From Brenneria bubanii (GTDB lineage: Bacteria; Pseudomonadota; Gammaproteobacteria; Enterobacterales; Enterobacteriaceae): DNA of 43,255 bases. The position numbers and the translations under genes were made by a program. The stretch covers positions 1 through 43,255 of the forward strand of contig NZ_JAKMAJ010000021.1 in NCBI RefSeq assembly GCF_022378355.1. Direction: 5' to 3'. This document shows, one piece after another, positions 1-8,638 of this stretch; within the stretch, counting starts at the first letter, position 1, and each line of letters opens with the position of its first letter. Below the pieces are notes generated by a model that did no database searches, had not been told where the DNA came from, and worked only from the letters and a program-made list of their open reading frames with translations.

Positions 1-75
1 AAATTATCTTTCGATGGTGAAATTAGGCTGTATCCGGCTTTTTCTCAGAAGATTATGTAATTGAGGGACACAGCC
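1..75 (+). mobile_element. right end of an IS5-like insertion sequence
   Basis: Positions 2-64 read in frame as the last 20 residues of a transposase, ending at TGA 62-64, with the tail LSMVKLGCIRLFLRRLCN typical of IS5-family DDE transposases. Positions 60-75 (ATTGAGGGACACAGCC) are the terminal inverted repeat and match, in inverse orientation, the 16 nt that open the IS at 43181. The base pair after the IS is TA (76-77), the likely target duplication. Only the 3' end of the element is in the window. Family placement rests on the tail motif and the GG...CC ends with a TA target; the exact IS name is unknown. Confidence 0.8.
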
Positions 76-210
76 TAGCATACCCGCGGCCGGGATCGAA
101 ACTTCGACGCCGCGGGCTATAACCGGTAACAATCCCATGGGGGAAAATTCTGTGGTGCCGATGGCGAATGCGCCTGTGGCCAGTGCTATCAGTGGAAAAT
201 TAAGTTTCAT
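76..210 (-). pseudogene. ydhP: YdhP-like MFS transporter, N-terminal fragment interrupted by IS
   Basis: The first 44 residues are a near match to E. coli YdhP, an inner-membrane major facilitator of the arabinose-efflux/AraJ type, with the signature GTTEFSPMGLLPVIARG. After GML the homology stops exactly where the IS begins, and the open frame only continues by reading backwards through the IS (to about position 4). The fragment covers roughly the first transmembrane segment, so it cannot make a transporter. The cause of inactivation is the IS insertion itself. Start at 210 is the family start. The rest of the gene should lie on the other side of the IS, outside the window. Confidence 0.8.
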
Positions 211-365
211 CGACAGCTAATCCTGATTAGAAAACGAGGGAGCCGACCGGGTTTTCCGGCCGGGTTGGTTCTGTTCGAACAGTTTTTTCAGGCGATTTAC
301 CAAAGGGCCGGGTTAACAAGGCGGCGCCTATTCGCCTTGCACCGGCGCTTCTTCTTGGCCAGAGG

Positions 366-1172
366 TCAATCATCCCAGCGGGCGGCCAGACCATCAGGGC
401 TGACTTCACGACCCCCGCGATCCAGACAGGCGATTTCCGCCATATCGTTCTCCGTTAACGTCAACTGTTGCGCCAGGAGATTGCTGGCCAGATTTTCCCG
501 CTTGGTCGATGAGGGGATCACGGAAAATCCTGATTGCAGCGCCCAGGCCAACGCCACCTGTGCCGGGGTGCCCTGGTGACGCAGGGCGATGGCATTCAAC
601 ACCTTGTCGTTCAGCACTTTGCCATAGGCCAGCGTCATGTATGAGGTGATGGCGATTTGCTGTTGCCTCAGGAAAGAAACCAGTGTGGGGCTTTGCAAAT
701 AGGGACTCAATTCGATTTGATTAGTGGCGATTTGCTCTTTGCCAATCGCCGCTATCGCCGCCTGGGTTTCCGCCATCGGAAAGTTGGAAATGCCAATCTG
801 GCGGCTCAGACCTTGCGCTTTGGCCTCAGCCAGCGCATGCATAAATTCATCCACGCTGACGCCGTTGCCGGGAGCGGGCCAATGGATTAACGTCAGATCC
901 ACATAATCCGTGCGCAATTTTTTCAGACTGGCTCGCAGGCTGGGAATCAGCTTGTCTTTGGCGTAGTTATCGACCCAGATTTTAGTGGTAATAAATAATT
1001 GGTCGCGGTCGATGGCGGATTCCGCAATGGCCTGACCGACTTCGGCTTCATTATCGTAAATCTGGGCGGTATCAATCGCGCGATAACCGACATCCAGCGC
1101 ATTACGCACGGAATCGATAACCACCTGACCGTTCAAGCGGAACGTCCCCACTCCAAATGCAGGAATAGTCAT
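366..1172 (-). CDS. dkgB: 2,5-didehydrogluconate reductase B (aldo-keto reductase)
   Basis: A 268-residue aldo-keto reductase that aligns along its length with E. coli DkgB (YafB), a cytosolic NADPH-dependent reductase of 2,5-diketo-gluconate, methylglyoxal and other small carbonyls. The catalytic tetrad is visible as Asp34 and Tyr39 ([11 protein letters not shown]), Lys64 (ITTKIW) and His97 (LIHWP). The cofactor-binding region near the C terminus ([15 protein letters not shown]) is also kept. I chose the ATG at 1172 because GGAGAC precedes it and the protein then starts MTIPAFG like the family; a longer frame to 1214 adds 14 residues without support. It is a single gene, opposite in direction to its right-hand neighbour. 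Confidence 0.93.
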   Translation of the reverse strand: MTIPAFGVGTFRLNGQVVIDSVRNALDVGYRAIDTAQIYDNEAEVGQAIAESAIDRDQLFITTKIWVDNYAKDKLIPSLRASLKKLRTDYVDLTLIHWPAPGNGVSVDEFMHALAEAKAQGLSRQIGISNFPMAETQAAIAAIGKEQIATNQIELSPYLQSPTLVSFLRQQQIAITSYMTLAYGKVLNDKVLNAIALRHQGTPAQVALAWALQSGFSVIPSSTKRENLASNLLAQQLTLTENDMAEIACLDRGGREVSPDGLAARWDD

Positions 1173-1340
1173 TTTTGTCTCCCGAAAAATAGCAGAATTG
1201 AATTTCTCAATCATTACATATGGCTACGTGATCCTTCGCGTTGACATCCATTATGACAGCCTGGCATGTCAGATATAGTGGGGTAATTGCGAAAGATAAT
1301 TGCCGTCAGAGCAACAATAGACGCAGCGCCGCTATCGTAA

Positions 1341-1511
1341 CTAATCGCCAGCCCTATTTACTCGACTTACCATTGTCTGAGCGCCAGCGCCGCGGCGCCG
1401 AATGCGGCGCTGTTGCTGTTCGATGCCGACGGAAACCGCCTGCCCGGCGTGACCCTCTCTTTTCCTTCTGCACATCGTCCTGCCAAACGGCAGGCCAACT
1501 CTCCTTGGTAA
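1341..1511 (+). pseudogene. possible C-terminal gene remnant upstream of the EEP gene
   Basis: Between dkgB and the next gene an open frame from 1341 to the TAA at 1509-1511 reads plausibly as protein (for example NAALLLFDADGNRLPGVTLS) and has codon use like the neighbours. It has no start and a stop directly upstream at 1338. It ends 11 nt before the next start, as an operon partner would. I do not recognise the family. It may be the tail of a gene whose front was deleted, or a chance frame. The rest of 1173-1340 shows no gene. Confidence 0.3.
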
Positions 1512-1522
1512 CAGGTTAAATT

Positions 1523-2386
1523 ATGCTTATTGTCAGCTACAACATTCAGTACGGCCTCGGCCGCGACGGTCATTATGATTTGGCGCGGATCGTCGATGAG
1601 GTAAAGGACGCGGATATTATCTGCATGCAGGAAGTCGAACGTTTCTGGCGGCGTTCCGGAGAACGGGATGAAGCGGCGGAGATTGCGACGTTGCTGAAAA
1701 ACCATTACTGGGTATACGGCGCCAATCTTGATATGGACGCCAGCACCGTGGCGGCCGACGGTCAGGTGCATAACCGGCGTCGTCAGTTCGGCACGTTGAC
1801 GCTGTCCCGCTGGCCGATTATCGCCAGCCGTAATTTCCCGCTGCCCAAATTCGGCACCTTGACGCAGCACTCTATTCAGCAAGGCGTGCTGGAAGCGGTG
1901 ATCGACACCGGCGCGTCGGCATTACGCGTTTACAACACCCACCTTAGCCACCTGTGCGCGGAAACGCGTTTGCCGCAGGTCGAGGCGCTGATGTCGATTT
2001 TCGATCGGGCGCCGGACGAGTGCGGCGCCTGGTGCGGCGGTCATCCCGATCCCCAGGCGGGCTGGACGCAGGGAGGAATGCCGCCGATGCCCGCGGAGAT
2101 GATTCTGATGGGCGATCTGAACTTTCTGCCGGACAGTCAGGAATATAGCCGGCTGATCGGACCGGTGTCGCGCGAGCACGGACGATTGATTCGTCATAAC
2201 GGGTTGATGGACGCCTGGGTCGCGGCGGGACAGCCGGAAGCGAGCGGCGTGACGCACCCGAATGTGGGCGGACGTATCGATCACTGCCTGCTGACGCCGA
2301 CGTTAGGCCAGCGGGTACGCCGTTGCTGGGCGGATACCGACGCTCAGGGTTCCGATCACTATCCGCTGTGGGTGGAGATGCAGTAA
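1523..2386 (+). CDS. endonuclease/exonuclease/phosphatase family protein
   Basis: A 287-residue protein of the DNase I-like (EEP) fold, whose members are metal-dependent phosphodiesterases acting on DNA, RNA, sugar phosphates or phospholipids. Visible active-site motifs are Asn7 (SYNIQYG), Glu37 (MQEVER), a GDLNFLP motif in the middle, GRIDHCLL near the end and the final SDHYPLW. There is no signal peptide, so it is probably cytosolic. The substrate cannot be told from the sequence; small cytosolic EEP proteins often hydrolyse metabolite phosphodiesters. The ATG at 1523 follows a weak AGG at 1513-1515. Confidence 0.85.
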   Translation: MLIVSYNIQYGLGRDGHYDLARIVDEVKDADIICMQEVERFWRRSGERDEAAEIATLLKNHYWVYGANLDMDASTVAADGQVHNRRRQFGTLTLSRWPIIASRNFPLPKFGTLTQHSIQQGVLEAVIDTGASALRVYNTHLSHLCAETRLPQVEALMSIFDRAPDECGAWCGGHPDPQAGWTQGGMPPMPAEMILMGDLNFLPDSQEYSRLIGPVSREHGRLIRHNGLMDAWVAAGQPEASGVTHPNVGGRIDHCLLTPTLGQRVRRCWADTDAQGSDHYPLWVEMQ

Positions 2387-2476
2387 AGGATCTTGCCGGT
2401 GGGGGACTGGCTCTGATTTATGCAGCCGTGCCGTGTTAATCTGCTCAATCTATTCATCAATACGGGAATGATTAAC

Positions 2477-2788
2477 ATGATAGTCCGCACATGGCACGGC
2501 TGCGTGCCCCTAGCCTATGCTGAAGGATTTGATAAACACCTCCAGCACACCGGCGTTCAACATTCAAAGGGCATTGACGGCAATCTTGGCGCCTTTGTTC
2601 GACGTGAAACCCAGGGCGAGTGGGAACATTTTTTTCTGGCGACCTACTGGCGCGATATGGCGGCGGTAACGGCGTTTGCCGGTGAGCGCTATGCAGTGGC
2701 GGTGACCTATCCGGATGACGAACAGTTTAACTTACTCTCCGATCCTTATGTGTTCCACCATCAGGTTAATGCGGTGACGCCGTTGTAA
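2477..2788 (+). CDS. antibiotic biosynthesis monooxygenase (ABM) domain protein
   Basis: A 103-residue, single-domain protein of the dimeric alpha/beta barrel type, with the usual opening IVRTWHGCVP followed by an E-G-F-x-x-H-L helix and a WRDMAAVTAFAGERY motif. Members include small quinol monooxygenases and heme-degrading enzymes, but many are uncharacterised. The ATG at 2477 is preferred because GGGA lies at 2464-2467 and the domain begins at once; starts at 2420 and 2468 are also open. It stands alone about 90 nt after the EEP gene. Function is not predicted beyond the fold. Confidence 0.75.
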   Translation: MIVRTWHGCVPLAYAEGFDKHLQHTGVQHSKGIDGNLGAFVRRETQGEWEHFFLATYWRDMAAVTAFAGERYAVAVTYPDDEQFNLLSDPYVFHHQVNAVTPL

Positions 2789-2946
2789 CCTGCGGTGAAT
2801 CAATCAAGGGAAGGGATGCGGACGCCGTCGATCTTGCTCCCTGATGCGCGCGCATGATAAATTTTCAGCCGGGTGTCGGCTGTATAGGGCAGTCAGGCAG
2901 GTTATCATCATGCGCTGGTCGGGCCGCCGCGCGGAGTTTTCACGTT

Positions 2947-4332
2947 ATGAAGCGCGACCTTTCGGCACGTAATTCCCCGTGCGTTCGTCTGTTGGCTGAA
3001 CGCGCCTGCGCCGCGTTACAACGTTTTGCCCATCTTGAATCCGTTGGCGGCATGGTGTTGCTGCTTGCCGCGGCAATCGCTCTAATCTGGGCCAATTCTC
3101 CCTTTGCAGCGGGTTACCATCAGCTATGGCATACGCCGATTTCTGTCGGCTTCGGATCGTTTTCCTTTTCCCACTCCCTTCATTTCTGGATCAATGACGG
3201 ATTAATGGCGATCTTTTTTTTAGTGGTCGGCATGGAAATCAGACATGAAATGCACGCTGGCGCGCTGAGCGATATCAGACAGGCGGCGCTGCCGATCCTG
3301 GCCGCTTTCGGCGGCGTTGCGCTGCCGGCGCTAGTTTACCTGTTGTTTAACGGCGATCCGGCGCACCGCCACGGATGGGCGGTGCCCACCGCCACCGACA
3401 TCGCTTTCGCCGTGGGCGTTCTTACGCTGCTGGGGCGCGCTATTCCCGGCAATGTCCGGGTTTTTTTACTCACGCTGGCGATTATCGACGATATCGTCGC
3501 CATTATTATGATCGCGCTTTTTTATTCTTCGGGCCTCGACTATAGCGGGCTGGCGATCGCCGGAGCCGGAGTTCTACTGGTCTTCGGTTTACAGCGGCTC
3601 GGTGTCGGCGCGGCGCTGGTCTATCTGTTGCCCGGCATGATTATCTGGAGCGGTTTTCTGATCATGGGCGTGCATCCCACCCTCGCAGGGGTCGTGCTGG
3701 GATTGATTACGCCGGTATTGCCGGCGCGGATGGATGAAAGCGCGCGGGAGAAGATTGTTCGTATCGGTGGTCAATTAGCGAGCGGCAATCCAGAACCGGG
3801 GAACCACCCTGAACGGCTGATCCAGCAGTTTCGGCAACTGCATGTAGCCCGACGCGAGCTGCTTTCCCCGGTAGCCAGGGTGCAAATGGCGCTGCATCCG
3901 TGGGTGGCGTTTTTCATCATGCCGCTATTTGCGCTGGCGAATGCCGGCGTGAGCCTTGACGGCGTCGATCTTTCTGCGCAAGGTTCTCATTGGGTAATGA
4001 TCGGCGTAATGGCGGGACTGGTGTTAGGCAAGCCATTGGGCATTATCGGCGTCAGTTGGCTAATGGTTAGGATCGGCTTGTGCAAACGTCCGCCCGGCGT
4101 ATCCTGGGGCGGTATCGCCCTGATCGGCCTGCTGGGCGGCATTGGCTTCACCATGTCTATTTTCATCGCCATGCTGGCGTTCTCGAGCGAAAACCAGCTG
4201 GCTGCGGCCAAACTGGGCGTGTTGTTAGGCTCGCTGACGGCGGCGCTGTTGGGGATGGCGTGGGGTTACCTTTATCTGAGGCGAATACGCGCGGCGCATG
4301 GCGGCCACCCGCGACAAACGCCGGTGGCCTGA
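2947..4332 (+). CDS. nhaA: Na+/H+ antiporter NhaA
   Basis: A 461-residue inner-membrane antiporter that exports Na+ or Li+ in exchange for protons. About 12 hydrophobic segments are present. The ion-binding aspartates are clear: Asp151 ([11 protein letters not shown]) and the pair Asp181-Asp182 (AIIDDIVAI), equivalent to E. coli Asp133, Asp163 and Asp164. It is longer than the 388-residue E. coli NhaA, with an extra N-terminal stretch of about 25 residues and a cytoplasmic insert before the eighth or ninth segment (around [19 protein letters not shown]). The ATG at 2947 is chosen because GGAG lies at 2933-2936; the frame is open further upstream to 2854. The next gene starts 29 nt downstream and is probably co-transcribed. 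Confidence 0.92.
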   Translation: MKRDLSARNSPCVRLLAERACAALQRFAHLESVGGMVLLLAAAIALIWANSPFAAGYHQLWHTPISVGFGSFSFSHSLHFWINDGLMAIFFLVVGMEIRHEMHAGALSDIRQAALPILAAFGGVALPALVYLLFNGDPAHRHGWAVPTATDIAFAVGVLTLLGRAIPGNVRVFLLTLAIIDDIVAIIMIALFYSSGLDYSGLAIAGAGVLLVFGLQRLGVGAALVYLLPGMIIWSGFLIMGVHPTLAGVVLGLITPVLPARMDESAREKIVRIGGQLASGNPEPGNHPERLIQQFRQLHVARRELLSPVARVQMALHPWVAFFIMPLFALANAGVSLDGVDLSAQGSHWVMIGVMAGLVLGKPLGIIGVSWLMVRIGLCKRPPGVSWGGIALIGLLGGIGFTMSIFIAMLAFSSENQLAAAKLGVLLGSLTAALLGMAWGYLYLRRIRAAHGGHPRQTPVA

Positions 4333-4361
4333 ATTCGCCGTCAGACAACACGGAGAGGAGC

Positions 4362-5195
4362 ATGTGGCGAGCGTACCGGCCGCAAAAGCGTCTGACGTTT
4401 ATCGGCGAGTCTATCCATGGGGTGAGTGAGTTCACCCGATGCAAACAGAATTTTGCCCGACGCTTTTGCGACAAAAGCTGGGTATGGATATTTGAAGCCG
4501 ACCAACTGGGCATGGCATTGTCACATGCGAATCAGGAACCGGCCGGCGCGCGCCTGATGAATTTTCCCGCAGTGATGCGAACGAAGGAAATGCGTGATTT
4601 GCTCGGATGGGGGATTGATGCGGGCATCCCCTGTCTGGGCGCGGACATCATCCCCCGGCGCCCATTGGCGTCGTTTCCCGCCGAGTGGGCGGCGCGGCGA
4701 ATGCGGCAAGCGGCGCTTTTTCACCAGATACGCGGCCGCGACGGATATGCCGCGCGACGCGACCGTTATATGGCGCGTCAGGTGCGGCGAATTGCCAGCC
4801 ACTACGCCGACGCGCCGCTATTGGTGATGATGCACAACATGCACATCAAGCGAAGCGGAAGCCGGGAGGTTTCGTCACTGAGGCTGAAGTCGGTGCGGGA
4901 ACATCTGGCCGGCGATTTTTCCGCGCAGATGGAAAGTATCGCGCTTTTTGCGCGTCAGGGATGCGTCTGTCACAACGACTTAACGCCCTTCACCTTTGCC
5001 ATTGACGATCCGCTCTCGGCGGAAGTCTTTCTTACCGCCGCCGAACCCACGCTAGCTGTTGTCGCCTGCGCCGATATGCCATCAGCGCATGTGGCCTGGC
5101 ATCACGCCTTTGAAAGGGAAACACGGCCGGTCGGTGAGCAATACGAATGGTGCGCGGTGTTTGCGCAGGTCGCCGCGCCGACATTTGAATTGTGA
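4362..5195 (+). CDS. erythromycin esterase-like protein
   Basis: A 277-residue protein with the signature of the erythromycin-esterase (EreA/EreB-like) superfamily: IGESIHGVSEF near the N terminus (Glu16, His19), FEAD at about residue 46 and MMHNMHIKR around residue 160, which match the family's Glu/His clusters. Real Ere enzymes open macrolide lactones, but most chromosomal homologues have unknown substrates, and this one is much shorter than EreA/EreB (about 400 residues). The start at 4362 has a strong AGAGGAG just upstream, whereas the longer open frame from 4080 only overlaps nhaA. It follows nhaA closely, suggesting an operon. Resistance should not be assumed. Confidence 0.65.
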   Translation: MWRAYRPQKRLTFIGESIHGVSEFTRCKQNFARRFCDKSWVWIFEADQLGMALSHANQEPAGARLMNFPAVMRTKEMRDLLGWGIDAGIPCLGADIIPRRPLASFPAEWAARRMRQAALFHQIRGRDGYAARRDRYMARQVRRIASHYADAPLLVMMHNMHIKRSGSREVSSLRLKSVREHLAGDFSAQMESIALFARQGCVCHNDLTPFTFAIDDPLSAEVFLTAAEPTLAVVACADMPSAHVAWHHAFERETRPVGEQYEWCAVFAQVAAPTFEL

Positions 5196-5363
5196 GCGCT
5201 GTTTTTAGTCGTTGCGAATACTCTTAATGGTTATCAATACTGGATATGGCGTGGGTTTATCAACCGCAGACGAGTAAACAGACGATGTCTGGGATTGTAA
5301 CTCTCTGTGAGAAAACATTATTATTGCGACTCGATTGTTATAATAAAACTAGCGAATACATAA

Positions 5364-6284
5364 ATGAGAAATGCGAAAAAATTTACGCTGACGACGCTAT
5401 TTTCCGTGCTTTTACTGTGCGGCATGGCCGGGTGCGATCGGCATAGCGAGGAGCCGGCTAGTGCAGCGAGCAGTCTCTCCGAGGATCAGAAAGAGACGCA
5501 GGCCATCAGCTATTACGTTGAAATAAGCAATCAGCTTGGGAATATCAATGGTCTGGAAGCCGCCGCGCGCAGCTATATACGGCAGAATATTGATAAAGGC
5601 AGTGGGAAAGGCAGCTATTCGCTGACGCTTGACCCGGGTAATTATAATTACATCATGCAGCAATATGCCAACGTCGAAGGGCTAAATTATCAAGGCAATC
5701 CTGAATTAACTCAGGCTGCCGACGATTTAAAGAAAAATCTCGCAGCGTTGCACAATGAACGGCAGCAACTGGGCCAGTATTATGACACCGCCGAGTATAA
5801 AACCGATAATCTGGCTAAGGGAAAAGGCGCGGACGCCCGGATTAAAGATGAACTGCGGCAGGCATTGCAAAGCTATGCCGATTTTCAGAGCAGGTTGAAT
5901 GTGGTGTATCACCAGAATCAGGATAAGCAGATGGAAGCGATGAAAAAGGGCGGCCAGATGTACGCCTATTATCAACTGAAAAGCTTAAATCTGGGCGAAC
6001 AGTTGGTTTCACTGATTCAGTCAGAGGAAGACTTGCAGGATAAAGATAAAGTCGCGCGCGCGGATGCCATCGCCAAAGGGACCCAGGATAACCTTGCCAG
6101 CCTGCAGGCGCTGATTGATCAGGATCCTGACGCTAAAAAACCGGGCGTGCCTAAAAATACGGTGATCAATTATCTTTATAGCGAGCTTAGATACTATCGT
6201 GAATTTAAAGAGTCGAAAAATCAGTCCGATCTTAACTTTATGATCGACGGCTACAACAGCGCGGTTAACGCTTACAATCATTAA
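5364..6284 (+). CDS. DUF3829 family lipoprotein (YiiG-like)
   Basis: A 306-residue predicted lipoprotein. The signal peptide ends in MAGC, giving lipidated Cys24, and the following Asp25 would favour inner-membrane retention if the E. coli +2 rule applies. The mature part is helical and resembles the DUF3829 family that includes E. coli YiiG, with the recurrent pattern of a tyrosine-rich helix, a short KTDNLAKGKG loop, and a closing YNSAVNAYNH. The role of the family is unknown. The ATG at 5364 has no clear Shine-Dalgarno but gives a textbook lipoprotein signal. It is a single gene. Confidence 0.75.
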   Translation: MRNAKKFTLTTLFSVLLLCGMAGCDRHSEEPASAASSLSEDQKETQAISYYVEISNQLGNINGLEAAARSYIRQNIDKGSGKGSYSLTLDPGNYNYIMQQYANVEGLNYQGNPELTQAADDLKKNLAALHNERQQLGQYYDTAEYKTDNLAKGKGADARIKDELRQALQSYADFQSRLNVVYHQNQDKQMEAMKKGGQMYAYYQLKSLNLGEQLVSLIQSEEDLQDKDKVARADAIAKGTQDNLASLQALIDQDPDAKKPGVPKNTVINYLYSELRYYREFKESKNQSDLNFMIDGYNSAVNAYNH

Positions 6285-6524
6285 CCGTGTGGCACCAGCG
6301 CGTGGCGAGTGCAGTTCGCTGCGCGTGAATTCCCCCCTCGCTTTTGTTGACGTTCCGCCATTCCGGTTCACGTTTTTATCCTGATCGCCAGAATATTTTT
6401 CCGTCGTATGCCCTGTGCGCGACATACCGTCCTACGGGTTAGATTCCGTGGCGCGATTTATTGAGAATGAGGTTGGGCGGGGTAAGTAAACACGATGACT
6501 GACGCGCATGGATTAACGGTTAGC

Positions 6525-6549
6525 GGCCGGACAGGCTGTCTGTCCGGCC
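6525..6549. terminator. hairpin in the 3' region of the SSS transporter gene
   Basis: A perfect 10-bp stem, GGCCGGACAG (6525-6534) and CTGTCCGGCC (6540-6549), with a 5-nt loop lies 10 nt past the stop of the minus-strand symporter. No U-run follows on the minus strand, while TTTT follows at distance on the plus strand. It may terminate or stabilise the transcript end, and could serve the lipoprotein gene from the other side. Confidence 0.4.
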
Positions 6550-6558
6550 TCCGGTGTT

Positions 6559-8046
6559 TTAGCGCAGCGTGCCGGTATCGACGATTCCAACGTCGGCCGA
6601 TTTACGCGTCAGCAGACTGACAACCAGGAATACCGCGCAGGTTGCCATCAGCGCCAGGCATCCGGCATTGATATGACCGATGTCATAAGGCAGCGGCACC
6701 ACGGCCATCTTTTTGACGACCAGCAGGTAATAAACCAGGCTTTCCCCAACCACCAGGCTGGCTATTGCCCCCCAGCGCGTCGCGCCGCGCCAGAAAATCC
6801 CCAATACGATCATCGGGAAAAATTGCGCCACCCCGGTATAGCCGGTGATCAGCAGGTTCACCAGCGCGTTGGCGTTGAAGATGGCGAAGTACAGCGCGAT
6901 GGCCAACAGCACGATCACCATCAGCCGCGCAAAGCGCCGGGCGGAATCTTCCTTCATCTCCTGCTGGGTGGTACGCAGCCAGACATTACGAGTGAACAGC
7001 ATGGAGGTGGACAACACCAGCTCTGCGGCCGGGATCATACAGGCCAGCGCGCCGACGGCGCCGATAATTCCCAGCAGCCAGGGCGGGAAAAACTGCCGTA
7101 CCACCTGCAGGAAAGCCTGATCCGTTTCCGCGGCGCCCAACGCCGGGTGCAGCACCATGATGGCGGTAAATCCCACCAGCATGGGGAACAGCAGGAATAG
7201 GTTGTACAGCGGCAGATAAACCGCGTTATGACGCAGCACATCGCTGTTTTTAGCGGCAAAGGCGCTGGCGGTAAAATGCGGCCACATATAAAAACCGCAG
7301 GCGAACAGCACCAGCGTGCTCATCATCCAGGCGACATCCAGATTCGGCGTCGCGCCCGGTAAAACCAGAAATCCGGGGCGGGCGGCGTTCAGTTCGTGGA
7401 ACATGGCGCCGACGCTGCCGAAGAAATGGATAGGAATATAGAGTCCCAGTCCGACAATCACCACCAGCATCAGGATATCTTTCACCACGGCGGTGTAGGC
7501 CACGCCGTGCAGACCGCTGAGATAGACGAAGCTGACAATCAGGATGACTGCGACGATCATCGCCGCTTCACGCGGGATCAGGCCGTAGGAGCAGACTTCG
7601 ATAATCATCCCCAGACCGGTCAACTGGAGTTGCAGGTAAGGGATCAGGAAAACGATGCCGATCACCGCGACGACGATACCCAGTCGGCGGCTGCCGTACA
7701 GCTGTTCCACCAGGTCGGGCTGGGTCATCAGGTTGAATTTCCGTCCCAGGGGGGAGAGGCGCGGCAAGATCCAGAATCCCACCACGTAAGCCAGCGAGCC
7801 GTAGCCGAGAATATAAAATACCGGCGCGCCCTTGGAGTAGGACCAGCCGCTGGCGCCAAGAAAGGCGAACGCGGTATAAATTTCGCCGGCCAGCACAAAC
7901 CAGTTCATCCAGCGAGGGAAGCTGCGGCCGCCTACCGCCCATTGTTCCAGCGTTTTGCCCTTGCCGCGCCATCCCGGCACCATGCCCACCACGGTAATCA
8001 GCAGTACCGCCAGCGCAATGATTATTAACGCACTGTATCCCATCAT
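6559..8046 (-). CDS. sodium:solute symporter (SSS) family transporter
   Basis: A 495-residue membrane protein of the sodium:solute symporter family (TC 2.A.21) with about 13 transmembrane segments. Typical features are the early GGRSFPRWMNWFVLAGE with FAFLGASGWSY and the ITGYTGVAQFFP motif late in the protein. It resembles the PanF/ActP branch but is not clearly a pantothenate carrier. Its ATG overlaps the stop of the small DUF3311 gene by one base (TGATG), with GGAGGGA upstream, so the two are translationally coupled. The upstream M20 amidohydrolase points to uptake of an acylated amino acid, peptide or similar compound; this is inference from context. Confidence 0.85.
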   Translation of the reverse strand: MMGYSALIIIALAVLLITVVGMVPGWRGKGKTLEQWAVGGRSFPRWMNWFVLAGEIYTAFAFLGASGWSYSKGAPVFYILGYGSLAYVVGFWILPRLSPLGRKFNLMTQPDLVEQLYGSRRLGIVVAVIGIVFLIPYLQLQLTGLGMIIEVCSYGLIPREAAMIVAVILIVSFVYLSGLHGVAYTAVVKDILMLVVIVGLGLYIPIHFFGSVGAMFHELNAARPGFLVLPGATPNLDVAWMMSTLVLFACGFYMWPHFTASAFAAKNSDVLRHNAVYLPLYNLFLLFPMLVGFTAIMVLHPALGAAETDQAFLQVVRQFFPPWLLGIIGAVGALACMIPAAELVLSTSMLFTRNVWLRTTQQEMKEDSARRFARLMVIVLLAIALYFAIFNANALVNLLITGYTGVAQFFPMIVLGIFWRGATRWGAIASLVVGESLVYYLLVVKKMAVVPLPYDIGHINAGCLALMATCAVFLVVSLLTRKSADVGIVDTGTLR

Positions 8047-8252
8047 CAATCATTCCCTCCCAGGTCGTCGTGTTCTCGATTGGCCAACTGGCGATAGAGA
8101 TTATGCAGGCAAACCCATGACACCACGCCGCCGGCAATCATCCAGCAGGCAAGAAAAGGAACACCGAATATCGTCGGTTCGACCCGATTAACGAAAGGAA
8201 TCATCGCCACCATCCAGATAAAGGGAATGGCGGTAAGCACTATGCATTTCAT
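8046..8252 (-). CDS. DUF3311 small membrane protein, symporter partner
   Basis: A 68-residue protein with two transmembrane segments and the DUF3311 pattern (FVNRVEPTIFGVPFLACW), known as the small companion gene directly upstream of SSS transporters. It is presumed to be a subunit or stabiliser of the symporter. The start at 8252 (MKCIVL) follows a G-rich stretch; a frame open to 8297 adds 15 residues without support. The stop overlaps the symporter start by one base. Confidence 0.8.
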   Translation of the reverse strand: MKCIVLTAIPFIWMVAMIPFVNRVEPTIFGVPFLACWMIAGGVVSWVCLHNLYRQLANREHDDLGGND

Positions 8253-8638
8253 TAGCAGCCCCCTGGTTTTTAAAATCGCAATAAGCGAAAAAATCACATA
8301 TCTCTATTAGTGATGGTTTTGCATATTGCATGCCAGATTTTATTCAGAATATTTCACTACTTACAGACCTGGCGGATGGCTGTTTGCTCTGGAGTAGGCG
8401 GTTCGGCGAAATATTATGGATATGACGAGCGCAAGACGGAGCAATAATGATTAACGTTGGTGCATTAAGCCGGCGCTATGCACCAAAATACGGCTATTCG
8501 ATCGTGGCCGCTGGCGAAATGAGAAGGAGTGCACCGACTTGGAGCAGGCAAATCAGATTGAAAATAGATCATTATTCTCGTCTGACGGCCAGCTCCGGCC
8601 GGCAAGCTCAGCCGCGGCGGCGGTACAGCGTTCGGTGA
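8253..8638. other. intergenic region between amidohydrolase and DUF3311/SSS genes
   Basis: About 390 nt without a convincing gene. The part nearest 8252-8360 is AT-rich and is a likely site for the promoter of the DUF3311-symporter pair. Short open frames here have no family features. Confidence 0.4.

Noticed and set aside
4362-5195. Macrolide resistance gene
   Set aside because: Only superfamily motifs match; the protein is much shorter than proven Ere enzymes and sits in a chromosomal context.
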